Positions 53,864 to 62,657 of a DNA stretch of 64,000 nucleotides are shown piece by piece. How positions within the stretch are numbered: position 1 is the first letter of the stretch; each line of letters starts with the position of its first letter. The position numbers and the translations under genes were made by a program. The stretch covers positions 1-64,000 of the forward strand of contig CAYWKD010000018.1 in assembly GCA_964458705.1 (NCBI GenBank), in the 5' to 3' direction. The notes below the pieces were generated by a model. That model was not told where the DNA came from. It worked only from the letters and a program-made list of their open reading frames with translations, and did no database searches. This DNA is from JAAUTG01 sp964458705 (GTDB taxonomy: Bacteria > Bacteroidota > Bacteroidia > Chitinophagales > Saprospiraceae).

Positions 53864-53880
53864 TCCAAGAAATACTTGGA
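53864..53880. terminator. Short hairpin between convergent genes
   Basis: TCCAAG (53864-53869), loop AAATA, CTTGGA (53875-53880), a perfect 6-bp stem. On the minus strand it is followed by an A/T-rich run. It lies 9 bp after the phosphatase stop and 4 bp from the arsS stop, so it may serve both. Confidence 0.4.
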
Positions 53881-53884
53881 GCAT

Positions 53885-54955
53885 CTAAGCAACTGCTCCG
53901 CCACAACTAGAACCCGCACCTGCTGTGCAACCATAACAGTGCTGATTCATCACAATTTGACGCTGTTGCAGTGCTGCAAGATCAAAATTACTAATGTGTT
54001 GCGTGGAAGCAGCGACCTTCAAATCTAGCATTTGATTAAAGTCGCAGTCATACAAATAGCCGTCCCAACTTACAGAAATAGTATTTCTACACATTAATCC
54101 GTTGATTGTAGTAGGATTGTAAGCAGCTATTAATTTGTTCATGTATTCTTCATAGTTTCCAGTTTGGAGCAAATAATCCAGAAAACGACTAATGGGCAGA
54201 TTGGTAATTGCTAGAAGCGAATTAAATACGATGTCATATTTTCGCTTGAGCTGACGTTTGAACTCTGTTTGTAAAGATTGCTGATTAGCCGGTAAAAACG
54301 CACCTGAAGGATTGTAAACCAAGTTTAATGTCAACCCAGAACCTTCTTTCCCGTAACCTATCTCATTCAGCATTTTCAGTGCTTCAATAGAAGCGTCAAA
54401 AACGCCATCCCCTCGCTGACCGTCCGTTCTGCCTTTACTAAAATGTGGCAATGAAGAGACTACTTCTACTTGATGGTTGGCCAAAAAATTGGGCAGTGTC
54501 CGATACTTTGCATTTGCTACAATAATTGTCAAATTGCATCTATCAATTACGCGTTTACCCATTTTGCTGCACGCTTCCACAAACCATCTAAAATGAGGAT
54601 TCATTTCTGGAGCACCACCAGTGATATCTACTGTGTGTATGCTTGGAATTTGAGCAATCATGGACAAACACTGCTCTAAGGTTTTGCGATCCATATTTTC
54701 CTCCTTTCGGTCGGGGCCAGCATCTACATGACAATGAGCGCAGGTTTGATTGCAAAGTTTACCAATATTGATCTGGAAAATTTCAATGGGACTAGGCGAC
54801 AAATAATTGTACCCATCTTGTCTTATTTTATCTACAAATTGAGGTAGTTTGGCATCTATCAATTGCTTTCCGTTGAGCACTTCTAGCTGAAAAAAGGTAT
54901 CGGATAATTCAGCTTTTCTTGATTTGAGAGACTTCGTAAGTTGTTTTTTTGACAT
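53885..54955 (-). CDS. arsS: Arsenosugar biosynthesis radical SAM protein
   Basis: 356 residues. The radical SAM cluster motif is CNQTCAHCHVDAG (Cys68, Cys72, Cys75), followed by DITGGAPEMNP (about 113-123). The C-terminal part is the DUF3641-type auxiliary domain with CRNTISVSWDGYLYDCDFNQ and the closing HCYGCTAGAGSSCGG, cysteine-rich as in other ArsS. In arsenic-tolerant bacteria ArsS installs the deoxyadenosyl group on dimethylarsenite. The partner gene upstream supports the assignment. The arsenic methyltransferase ArsM is not in the window. Confidence 0.93.
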   Translation of the reverse strand: MSKKQLTKSLKSRKAELSDTFFQLEVLNGKQLIDAKLPQFVDKIRQDGYNYLSPSPIEIFQINIGKLCNQTCAHCHVDAGPDRKEENMDRKTLEQCLSMIAQIPSIHTVDITGGAPEMNPHFRWFVEACSKMGKRVIDRCNLTIIVANAKYRTLPNFLANHQVEVVSSLPHFSKGRTDGQRGDGVFDASIEALKMLNEIGYGKEGSGLTLNLVYNPSGAFLPANQQSLQTEFKRQLKRKYDIVFNSLLAITNLPISRFLDYLLQTGNYEEYMNKLIAAYNPTTINGLMCRNTISVSWDGYLYDCDFNQMLDLKVAASTQHISNFDLAALQQRQIVMNQHCYGCTAGAGSSCGGAVA

Positions 54956-54994
54956 AGAAAATTGACGTTGTTACATTTGAATTGCTAGAAAAAA

Positions 54995-55339
54995 TTACAT
55001 AGTCAGTTGTTTCGCATGGTTCATCATTTGAACGGAATTGACTAAAGTAGCACCACTCTTGATGGCTGCTGCTACATGCACGGCTTCCATCATTTGTTCT
55101 TCATCGGCTCCTTTCTCCAAGCAAGTGCTAGAGTAAGCATCAATGCAATAAGGACAAGCGACCGCATGTGCTACGGCTAAGGCAATTAAGGCTTTTTCTC
55201 TTTCTGTTAAGGCTCCTTCCTTGAATACTTCACCGTACCAGTCAAAGAATTTCTTACCCATAGCTTCTTGAAATTCAGTTATTTCACCAAATCTCTTTAA
55301 ATCATTAGGATCAAAATATTTCTTTTCTACTTTATTCAT
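54995..55339 (-). CDS. Arsenosugar-associated peroxidase-like protein (carboxymuconolactone decarboxylase family)
   Basis: 114 residues from the ATG at 55339 (MNKVEKKYFDPNDLKRFGEI); an earlier ATG in the same frame would add a hydrophobic leader not seen in the family. The AhpD-like core has ALIALAVAHAVACPYCIDAY with the CxxC-type pair (Cys71, Cys74), then AVHVAAAIKSGATLVNSVQM. This small family travels with ArsS. Its reaction is unknown; a redox role is suggested by the CxxC. It lies 39 bp upstream of arsS, same strand. Confidence 0.9.
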   Translation of the reverse strand: MNKVEKKYFDPNDLKRFGEITEFQEAMGKKFFDWYGEVFKEGALTEREKALIALAVAHAVACPYCIDAYSSTCLEKGADEEQMMEAVHVAAAIKSGATLVNSVQMMNHAKQLTM

Positions 55340-55533
55340 CTCTTTGTTTACAGTTACTAATAAAATAAGTACGAATATAGATAGTTTATTGGTTGTTGAA
55401 TTGTACAAAAAAATAAAAAGTAGAACTTGTCTCAAAGATGACAAACGCAATCAATACCCATATTTAGATAAAAAAGAAGTAAATCGCTTGAATAAAATTA
55501 GCATTTCTTTCTAGTTGCAACATTAGCTTTTAT

Positions 55534-57513
55534 CTAGCGAAGTAAATTAATTTCTCCGCTGAGTTGTTGTAACTCGCCACTTTTTGGAACGATTTCTGCA
55601 TACCAAACATAGACTTGATTAGGCGCATATGCTTTCAGAATGCTCCCGTTCCAGCCGAACGCTTCATCATTAGTGAAGCCATCTCGAATTTGAAACACTA
55701 GATTCCCCCAACGATCAAATATTTGAAACAGAGGCATTTCATAGCGATGCCGACCGGCAAGGTAAAATACTTCGTTGCCTCCTCTGCCGTTCGGGCTGAA
55801 CGCATTGGGCTGAAAAAGTTGAAATGCACTCACGTTCACTTGCAATTCATCCGTAGCTTGGCAACCCGATTCATTTTCGACTTGCAACAGATAATTAACG
55901 TCGCTAGTTGGCTGAGCAACCACGCTTTTGCAAGTAAAACAATCCAATGTTCCTACTTCACTTTCTTTCCAGTAATGTAGCACAACATTTGACTTTGATG
56001 CCAACGTGGGCGTGATGGTTATAGATTCTCCTGATTCAATATTAAAATCGTTGCCCAATTCGAGTTGAATATCATCAACAGTCAGTTGAATTTCACCACT
56101 CACTTGATCGCAAGAGGTGGTTACAGTAACGCTGTAATTTCCCGCTTGCGTTACTTGAATGCTTGGATTGGTCTCATTTGTATTCCATAAAAAAGTTGCT
56201 TCACCCGAAATATCTGGGCTAATGATAACCGTATCGCCAAGACAAAAACTAGTTGGATCGTTGGAAAAATCAACGCTTAATTCATCAATTTCAAATTTAG
56301 TAGGGTCGTTGGGAATGGCTGTCTCAGGATCGTCTGAAAGAATTAGCTCCGTCTGCGTTTTAGAAGTCAATAAAATGTTACTCAAGAACGCTCTATTATT
56401 TACGATTTGTTGATTAGTTTCAGGGGCAATTTCCACAGTTACCTTGAAGCTATCAACCCCCACTGGAATTATCATTTCATCAATGGCTAAAATATTTTCA
56501 CCTATTCCACGCTTCACAATTCCGTTGTAAGGTATTTTGTTAATCGCTGTTATTTTGCAATAACTCGGAAAAGTATCCCGAAAGGAAACATTAGTTTGCT
56601 CAATATCCGTTCTATTGATAACGGTAAAGTTAAAGTCTAGCAAAGTGCAGGGGGCTGCATTTCTTTTGGAAACTCGATTGAGTAATTTCACCTTGAATGG
56701 ACAAGAGCAGCCATCTTGATTGCCTTCAAAACTCAAGCGTTCTAAGTCAGTAATGTAACCGTTCTGCAGATCAAATCTGTACAATCGTCTGTTAGTCGAG
56801 TAGCCTTTATAGGGCGAACCAATGCCGAACAAATTGCCAAAAGCATCAAAAAATAGTGTTGGTACATTGCCTGCCAAAACTTCCGAAATGGGATAGCTTG
56901 AATTATCAATAGTTCGGCTCAGTAGGTTTATAGTAACTAATCGCCCAGAAAGATGGTCAAATCCATAGAGTTTATTGTTGGTTGGATGAAAGGCTATATC
57001 TGCACAGTGAATAGAAGTATTTTTACGGCTTGTAGTTTTAAGCGGAAAGATTTGTGTTTCAAAATTTCCTGATGTCAAATCTATCAATGCCAACAAATTT
57101 ATTGGTTCTTCTGGACTAAAACCCAGTAACACTAAATACCGCTCATCCGGCGAAACATCTCCCGACACAAAAAGCATTTCTTCTGGAAGGGGTAATTCTA
57201 CTAGCTCTTGCAACTGATAATCAGCACTGATGCGGCAGAGTTTATAAGTTTTCCCTAGCACAACGCCATAAATAAGATTTTGACTTGGATGATATGCTAT
57301 ACCATTAATTCGAGTACCGAAATAAGAACCCAATTCCTCGAACTGAATCTCACCAGTTGTTTCATTAAAGCTCATTTCCTCGAATAAACTTCCTCCTTGT
57401 GCTTCAATCACTCGAAACATTCTGCCATTACAATCGAAAGTAGCTTGAGCACAGGCTATGTTGCATAATAGAAGTCCTAATATAATTTGGATAATTCCCT
57501 TTTCGATCATCAT
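55534..57513 (-). CDS. T9SS type B cargo protein with DUF11-like and Ig-like repeats
   Basis: 659 residues. Signal peptide 1-22 (IIQIILGLLLCNIACAQ). Residues about 25-265 look like a beta-propeller-type region (GIAYHPSQNLIYGVVLGKTY, ADIAFHPTNNKLYGFDHLSG, LFFDAFGNLFGIGSPYKG). A DUF11-like segment (about 285-390) and an Ig-like segment (about 420-480) follow. The last 90 residues are a gliding-motility-associated type B sorting domain (PNAFSPNGRGGNEVFYLAG, FQIFDRWGNLVF, FGWNGSI). Exported and probably released or displayed through T9SS. Function unknown; may be a surface adhesin. It is divergent from the sprE-like gene. Confidence 0.88.
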   Translation of the reverse strand: MMIEKGIIQIILGLLLCNIACAQATFDCNGRMFRVIEAQGGSLFEEMSFNETTGEIQFEELGSYFGTRINGIAYHPSQNLIYGVVLGKTYKLCRISADYQLQELVELPLPEEMLFVSGDVSPDERYLVLLGFSPEEPINLLALIDLTSGNFETQIFPLKTTSRKNTSIHCADIAFHPTNNKLYGFDHLSGRLVTINLLSRTIDNSSYPISEVLAGNVPTLFFDAFGNLFGIGSPYKGYSTNRRLYRFDLQNGYITDLERLSFEGNQDGCSCPFKVKLLNRVSKRNAAPCTLLDFNFTVINRTDIEQTNVSFRDTFPSYCKITAINKIPYNGIVKRGIGENILAIDEMIIPVGVDSFKVTVEIAPETNQQIVNNRAFLSNILLTSKTQTELILSDDPETAIPNDPTKFEIDELSVDFSNDPTSFCLGDTVIISPDISGEATFLWNTNETNPSIQVTQAGNYSVTVTTSCDQVSGEIQLTVDDIQLELGNDFNIESGESITITPTLASKSNVVLHYWKESEVGTLDCFTCKSVVAQPTSDVNYLLQVENESGCQATDELQVNVSAFQLFQPNAFSPNGRGGNEVFYLAGRHRYEMPLFQIFDRWGNLVFQIRDGFTNDEAFGWNGSILKAYAPNQVYVWYAEIVPKSGELQQLSGEINLLR

Positions 57514-57826
57514 TATTCTTGATAATTATTATTTTCTTACTTTATCACACTCCATTAAATTTCAGTTCACATAATATTGTTTTGCCGCCTCGTTTCCAAA
57601 TATATCAGTGTCATATTAACTACAAATTGCTAACATTTATGTAAAATCATTTTTCTATCAAATTCATTCATAAAAAATAAAGGCAAAAAAAAATGAGCCT
57701 TTTTCTATTTCGCCATATATTGCAGCAGTCCAAGCCAAGAAGCAGGAATCTTTTAACACAAGAAAAAAAGAAACTGCTCGTTTAATACGAACAGAAGTTT
57801 ACCCAGTGGAAATTACAATGGAGATT
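57514..57826. other. Divergent intergenic region between two T9SS-related genes
   Basis: 313 bp, no gene seen. It should contain promoters for both directions. No clear TAnnTTTG box was identified. A run of A (57684-57692) near GGCAAAAAAAAATGAGCC gives a weak small stem. Confidence 0.35.
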
Positions 57827-60799
57827 ATGAAGAACATTACGTTAGCTATTTTGACACTAGTGATTGCGTCGGGCTGTGTAACACAAAAAAAACGAGGAGA
57901 AGTCCCACCTGTCAAAAAGTTTTATCACGACATCACTGCTGAATTTAATGGCTACTTTAATGCCACTGAAATCCTCAAAGAGACGTATGTTTCTATGAGT
58001 GAGCAAGAGCCCGAGAACTATAATAAATTATTGCCCGTCTATCCTTATGTAGAAGTGGAAAATCCGCAGGCCGCTGCTCCACAGTTGGATGAAGCTATAA
58101 AGAAAGTTACGATTGTCAATGCACTGCACGAACCTAGCCACTGGGTAGATGATTGTTATCTGCTAGCAGGTAAAGCTCAGTATTTAAAGCAGGACTACGA
58201 GGCTGCTGAAGAAACCTTTGAGTATTTAGTATCGGAATTTAGCCCAGAAGCAAAGTTGAACAAAGCAAAACAAAGCAAAGCTAAAAAGCCTCGCTCTAAA
58301 GCAGAATCGCAAAAAATTAGAAAAGAACGTACCAAAACGCGTAAGAAGGAAAAGCAAGAGAAGGAAAAATCTATCAAAGAAAAGCGCAAAGCATACAAAA
58401 AAGAGAAGAAACAACGTGAGCGCGAGCGTAAGCGTGAACGAAAAGCTAGGCAAAAAGCCAGAAAAAAAGGTAAAAGAGTACCTAAGAAGACAACTACACC
58501 TGAAGTGGAAGAAGTGCCAGCCCTCGAAACTCCCAATGCTACAAAACCTGCCACCGAAAAAGAACCAGAAAAAAAGACCGAAGAGCAAGAAGAGCCGCCT
58601 TTGGACACAGATGAGCCGAATGGACCTTTTGCACACAAACCCGCTTTTCAGGAAGGTCAGTTGTGGTTAGCGAGAACTTACATAGAGCGAGATAAATTTG
58701 TACAAGCAGATTATCTACTGCGCCAACTTAATAATAATAGAAAAATATATCCTGAAGTTGCCAGTGAATTGGCAGCAGTAACAGCCCATTTTTTCATTAA
58801 GCAAAAGGAATATGAACAAGCAATTGCACCGCTAGAACGCGCTATCGATATGAGCAAAGATCGCAATGCTCAAGCTAGATACACCTATATTTTGGCGCAG
58901 CTTTATGAAATGCAAAATAATAGTAGCGAAGCATTCAAAAATTATGAGCAAGTCGTGAAGTTAAAGCCTAAATACGAAATGGAATTTAGTGCAACGATGA
59001 GCATGATTATCAATGAATATGACGCTAAAGGAACTACTTCTTCAGAGGCCATAAGCCGTCTCGAAAAGTTATTGAAAGATGAAAAAAATGTGGACTACTG
59101 GGATCGCATCTATTTTTCTATTGCGGAAATTTATTTGCGCCAAGGAGAGGAAACAAAAGGAGTAGAAAACTTAGAGTTGGCGCTAGAAGCAGGAGGCTCT
59201 AGCGAAGCCCAACAAGCAGAAACTTACCTCACTCTAGCAGCCATTTACTATAAAAAAGAGGATTATCTCAAAGCAAATGATTACTACGGCAGAGCGCTGA
59301 CGGGGCTTTCAAAATCTGATAGTAGGTATAGCGAAGTAGAGCGATTGAGTAAAGTACTGAAAGACATCGCTGATCGGGTAGCAACCATTGAAAAGCAAGA
59401 CAGCTTACTTCGCATTGCAGATATGACACCTGATGAAAAAAAAGCCTTTGCATTTGAGCGAAAAAAGGAACAAGATGAGGAGCGGAGAAAAGCTGCTATA
59501 GCTGCTGCCACTCAGCAAACCGATTCCAAAATAAATCGACCTACTCGAAGACCAGCCGTTGCTGGCAGTGCGCCCGCTCGATTGGCTTCTAGTCAAAGTA
59601 ATTATTGGGCTTACAATGATAGAGCCGTGAAACGTGGGCAGCGTGATTTCCAATCCAAATGGGGAGGGCGATCATTAGATGATAACTGGAGAAGAAGTAA
59701 TAAAACAGACGGCGGTAGCATCCAATCGGATACTACAGAAAATATCGTTGCTACACAGGCTTTGACAGACGCACAAGTGGCTAATATGTTGAGAGGTGTA
59801 CCTCAGTCTAAAGCACAAATGGAGCAAGCCAATGAACTCATCATGGATGCTATGTTCGAGTTAGGGGTGCTTTACAAGGAAAAACTAGAAAAACCCAAAA
59901 AAGCTGTCGAAACCTTAGAGGAACTACTGCACCGCTATCCTGATAATAAATATACTGCAGAGGCAATGTATCATCTTTATCTGCTATATAAAGATTTGGG
60001 CAACAGCAGCAAAGCGCAAGAATACTACAACAAACTGACGAGCCAGTACTCGGATACTGTTTTTGCTAAAGTCCTGACCGATCCCGACTTTATTAACAAT
60101 TTGAACAAAGAAGAAAAAGCCCTTGCACGCTACTATGACCAAACTTACGAGCAGTTTTCTAAGGGCGATTATCAATCTGCTTATGATCGCTTGCAGCAAG
60201 CAACAGAAAACTTTGGTACAGAACATCCACTTCAAGCCAAATTTGCACTACTTAATGCCATGACGCTTGGCAGCATTGAAGGACAGGAGGCTTACATCAA
60301 TGCACTCAAGAAAGTAGTAGCTGAATATCCACAAACAGATGAGCAAAAAAGAGCTAGAGAGATTTTGCGTTTATTAGGAGAAGGCAATAGTGGTGCATTA
60401 GGGCAGCAACAGGAGGCAAATGCTGCAAAAAATGAGTTCCAATACGAACCAGACAAAATGCACTACATTGTCATTGCCCTTTCGCCAGAGGTTTCGTTGA
60501 CAGATGCTAAAATTGCAGTTTCTAACTTTAATCGAAAATATTATCAACTAGAAAACCTTAGAATTTCTAATATTTATTTGATGCCCGAAGGAAAGGAGCG
60601 TTTTCCAATTATCGTTGTTCGCAGATTTAAAAATGCCAAAGAAGCAGTCGCCTATTATAAAGCATCTATCTTAAATGGCAGTGATTTCATTCAAGAGGAC
60701 TTTGAAATCTATCCAGTTACTCAAAATAATTATCGTCAAATCATCAGAAATAAAAGTTTAGGTAATTACCAATCCTTCTTTGAAACTAACTATGATTGA
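57827..60799 (+). CDS. TPR lipoprotein of the SprE/PorW type (T9SS and gliding)
   Basis: 990 residues from the ATG at 57827 (MKNITLAILTLVIASGC); the frame opens earlier at a GTG (57806). Lipoprotein signal with Cys17. The N-terminus KFYHDITAEFNGYFNATEIL (about 31-50) is the hallmark of SprE/PorW, a lipoprotein that links the T9SS outer membrane complex to the periplasm. TPR repeats cover about 270-560 and 690-800. A stretch of about 80 residues (about 143-224) is made mostly of Lys, Arg and Glu (EKQEKEKSIKEKRKAYKKEK) and may form a long charged helix. The C-terminal domain (about 860-985) has FQYEPDKMHYIVIALSPEVS. Required for type IX secretion in relatives. Confidence 0.85.
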   Translation: MKNITLAILTLVIASGCVTQKKRGEVPPVKKFYHDITAEFNGYFNATEILKETYVSMSEQEPENYNKLLPVYPYVEVENPQAAAPQLDEAIKKVTIVNALHEPSHWVDDCYLLAGKAQYLKQDYEAAEETFEYLVSEFSPEAKLNKAKQSKAKKPRSKAESQKIRKERTKTRKKEKQEKEKSIKEKRKAYKKEKKQRERERKRERKARQKARKKGKRVPKKTTTPEVEEVPALETPNATKPATEKEPEKKTEEQEEPPLDTDEPNGPFAHKPAFQEGQLWLARTYIERDKFVQADYLLRQLNNNRKIYPEVASELAAVTAHFFIKQKEYEQAIAPLERAIDMSKDRNAQARYTYILAQLYEMQNNSSEAFKNYEQVVKLKPKYEMEFSATMSMIINEYDAKGTTSSEAISRLEKLLKDEKNVDYWDRIYFSIAEIYLRQGEETKGVENLELALEAGGSSEAQQAETYLTLAAIYYKKEDYLKANDYYGRALTGLSKSDSRYSEVERLSKVLKDIADRVATIEKQDSLLRIADMTPDEKKAFAFERKKEQDEERRKAAIAAATQQTDSKINRPTRRPAVAGSAPARLASSQSNYWAYNDRAVKRGQRDFQSKWGGRSLDDNWRRSNKTDGGSIQSDTTENIVATQALTDAQVANMLRGVPQSKAQMEQANELIMDAMFELGVLYKEKLEKPKKAVETLEELLHRYPDNKYTAEAMYHLYLLYKDLGNSSKAQEYYNKLTSQYSDTVFAKVLTDPDFINNLNKEEKALARYYDQTYEQFSKGDYQSAYDRLQQATENFGTEHPLQAKFALLNAMTLGSIEGQEAYINALKKVVAEYPQTDEQKRAREILRLLGEGNSGALGQQQEANAAKNEFQYEPDKMHYIVIALSPEVSLTDAKIAVSNFNRKYYQLENLRISNIYLMPEGKERFPIIVVRRFKNAKEAVAYYKASILNGSDFIQEDFEIYPVTQNNYRQIIRNKSLGNYQSFFETNYD

Positions 60800-60871
60800 A
60801 GCGGATAACCTCATCAAGTAGGAGTCGAGAGCTCGATTACTGGTCAACAGATTGATTAGGTCTTAAACTTG

Positions 60872-60904
60872 GTTGTTTACTTATGGCGCGGCGTAGTATC
60901 TTTG
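60872..60904 (+). promoter_or_regulatory. Promoter of the YdcF operon
   Basis: GTTG (60872-60875), a 21-bp spacer, then TATCTTTG (60897-60904): an exact TAnnTTTG -7 box and a near -33 box. It lies 10 bp before the first ATG, giving a very short leader. Confidence 0.65.
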
Positions 60905-60914
60905 CCAAAAAAAC

Positions 60915-61139
60915 ATGAAACAGCAACACAGAAAAAAATGGCTTATTCAAGCTCCTATTGGTTTGATTTTGACGAGTGCTGGACTTTGTATGACCATTGA
61001 GTCAGGAATATGGAAGTTTCAAGGTGCTGACGCTATGCAGTGGATACTAGCAGGTACAATCTCTTTAATTGTTATGAACGCTGGGCTTTGCATTTTAATT
61101 GATTCGCTTCGCTTCAGAATCAAATACGAAAATTCCTAA
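60915..61139 (+). CDS. Small two-helix membrane protein
   Basis: 74 residues with two hydrophobic helices (about 11-28, IQAPIGLILTSAGLCMTI, and about 43-65, WILAGTISLIVMNAGLCILI), joined by a short loop, and a positively charged start. No family recognised. First gene of a two-gene operon with the YdcF-family gene 11 bp downstream, behind a good promoter. Confidence 0.7.
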   Translation: MKQQHRKKWLIQAPIGLILTSAGLCMTIESGIWKFQGADAMQWILAGTISLIVMNAGLCILIDSLRFRIKYENS

Positions 61140-61150
61140 TAGCGGCAACC

Positions 61151-61921
61151 ATGTTTTTTATCCTATCAAAAGTCCTTTATTTTCTAGTTACGCCTATTGT
61201 TTGGGTGCTAGGTTTGTTAGTTGCCTCAATCTGGGTGAAACACGGAAAATGGAAAAAGCGATTACAGTGGAGTAGTCTAGCGGTGCTAGCTATCTTTAGC
61301 AACCCATTGATTTACAATGGTTTTATACAGTGGTGGGAAGTAGAAACTATTACAGCAGAAGATATTTCTAAGCCCTACGACGTTGCTATTTTATTGGGAG
61401 GCTTTGGTCATCCTTATGGTCTTCCTAGTGAGCAGCACTTCAGATTTGGAACAGCCGCCAACCGTTTCACACAGACTCTAGAACTCTATCGCACTGGAAA
61501 AATCAAAAAAATATTACTCACAGGTGGTGCAGCTGACTTGATGCAAAAAATGCCCGCTGAAGCAGAACAAGCCGCCGTTCTGCTAGGAAAATTAGGTGTG
61601 CCAGCAAGTAATATCATTATCGAGCCTAACGCTAGAAATACTAGAGAAAATGCCATCTTTACAGCTGATTTACTGGCACAAGAAGCTACATCAACTTCCT
61701 ACCTGCTCATCACATCAGCAGCTCATCTACCTAGAGCAAAGGCTTGTTTTGATAAAGCAGGAATTGCTTACACGCCTTATGCAGTAGATCATCATGCAGA
61801 GTTCTTTCGTTGGGAATTTCAATTTTTGTTACAACCTTCGGCTATAACTTTAGAGAGATGGGCAAAGCTCATTAAGGAATGGATTGGCTATGGAGTCTAT
61901 AAAATAGTAGGTTATATTTAG
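61151..61921 (+). CDS. YdcF/ElyC-family DUF218 protein
   Basis: 256 residues. Two N-terminal membrane helices (about 5-25 and 35-52) are followed by a DUF218 domain (about 78-240): VAILLGGFGHPYGLPSEQHF, YRTGKIKKILLTGGAADLMQ, IIIEPNARNTRENA and LLITSAAHLPRAKACFDKAG. Members such as ElyC and SanA affect envelope integrity or undecaprenyl lipid metabolism. The catalytic role is unclear. Second gene of the operon with the small two-helix membrane protein. Confidence 0.88.
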   Translation: MFFILSKVLYFLVTPIVWVLGLLVASIWVKHGKWKKRLQWSSLAVLAIFSNPLIYNGFIQWWEVETITAEDISKPYDVAILLGGFGHPYGLPSEQHFRFGTAANRFTQTLELYRTGKIKKILLTGGAADLMQKMPAEAEQAAVLLGKLGVPASNIIIEPNARNTRENAIFTADLLAQEATSTSYLLITSAAHLPRAKACFDKAGIAYTPYAVDHHAEFFRWEFQFLLQPSAITLERWAKLIKEWIGYGVYKIVGYI

Positions 61922-61963
61922 ACCCTATTTTTCTGGCAAAATGTTATTTATGAAATTAGTCCT

Positions 61964-61971
61964 TACTTTTG
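61964..61971 (+). promoter_or_regulatory. -7 box placing rpe on a near-leaderless message
   Basis: TACTTTTG, an exact TAnnTTTG, ends only 4 bp before the rpe ATG (61976). The transcript should therefore begin at or within a few bases of the start codon. No good -33 TTTG is visible 19-21 bp upstream. Confidence 0.5.
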
Positions 61972-61975
61972 TAGT

Positions 61976-62650
61976 ATGAAACATTTAGTAGCACCTTCAA
62001 TATTAGCAGCGGATTGGTCGAAATTACCTACGGAAATTGAAATGGTCAATCAAAGCCAAGCAGACTGGTTTCACATTGACGTGATGGATGGACGATTTGT
62101 GCCTAATATCACGTTTGGTATGTTCATTATTCAGCATCTCAAAAAAATAGGTAAGAAACCCTTTGATGTTCACTTGATGATTGTTGAGCCAGAGAAATAC
62201 ATCGAACAGTTTCGTGCAGCAGGTGCTGATGTTATTACAGTTCACTACGAGACGTGTCCTCATTTACACCGTACTATTCAGCAGATCAAAGAAACGGGTG
62301 CAAAGGCAGGTCTTGCCCTGAATCCACATACACCTGTAACAGTTGTAGAGGATGTGCTTGAAGAGTTAGATTTAGTATTGCTTATGTCTGTTAATCCGGG
62401 ATTTGGTGGGCAAAAATTCATTTATCGCACCATCCCGCGTATCCGACAGCTAAAAGATTTAATTACAATCCAAAATGCGAAAGCACTAATCGAAATTGAT
62501 GGGGGCGTTGGTTTGCAGAATGCACAAACCTGTCTTCAAGCTGGTGCAGATATACTGGTGGCGGGCAGTGCCATTTTTAAAGCTGAAGATCCTCTGTTAG
62601 CAATCAAAAGAATGAAAAACTTGGGCAGCGAAGTAGCAAAATTGGTGTAA
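61976..62650 (+). CDS. rpe: Ribulose-phosphate 3-epimerase
   Basis: 224 residues, normal length, TIM barrel. Signatures: APSILAADWSKLPTEIEMVN (start), DWFHIDVMDGRFVPNITFG with metal-binding His34 and Asp36 region, DVHLMIVEPEKYI, VLLMSVNPGFGGQKFI and EIDGGVGLQNA (second Asp). It interconverts ribulose and xylulose 5-phosphate in the pentose phosphate pathway. The start codon is fixed by the conserved MKHLVAPSILAAD and lies almost on the predicted transcription start. It is convergent with the next gene, 7 bp apart. Confidence 0.97.
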   Translation: MKHLVAPSILAADWSKLPTEIEMVNQSQADWFHIDVMDGRFVPNITFGMFIIQHLKKIGKKPFDVHLMIVEPEKYIEQFRAAGADVITVHYETCPHLHRTIQQIKETGAKAGLALNPHTPVTVVEDVLEELDLVLLMSVNPGFGGQKFIYRTIPRIRQLKDLITIQNAKALIEIDGGVGLQNAQTCLQAGADILVAGSAIFKAEDPLLAIKRMKNLGSEVAKLV

Positions 62651-62657
62651 GCACCGA

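Noticed and set aside
58195..58638. Two long open frames on the minus strand (147 and 136 codons), Phe/Ser/Leu-rich
   Set aside because: They are mirrors of the Lys/Arg/Glu-rich segment of the SprE-like gene; the composition follows from its A/G-rich coding strand.
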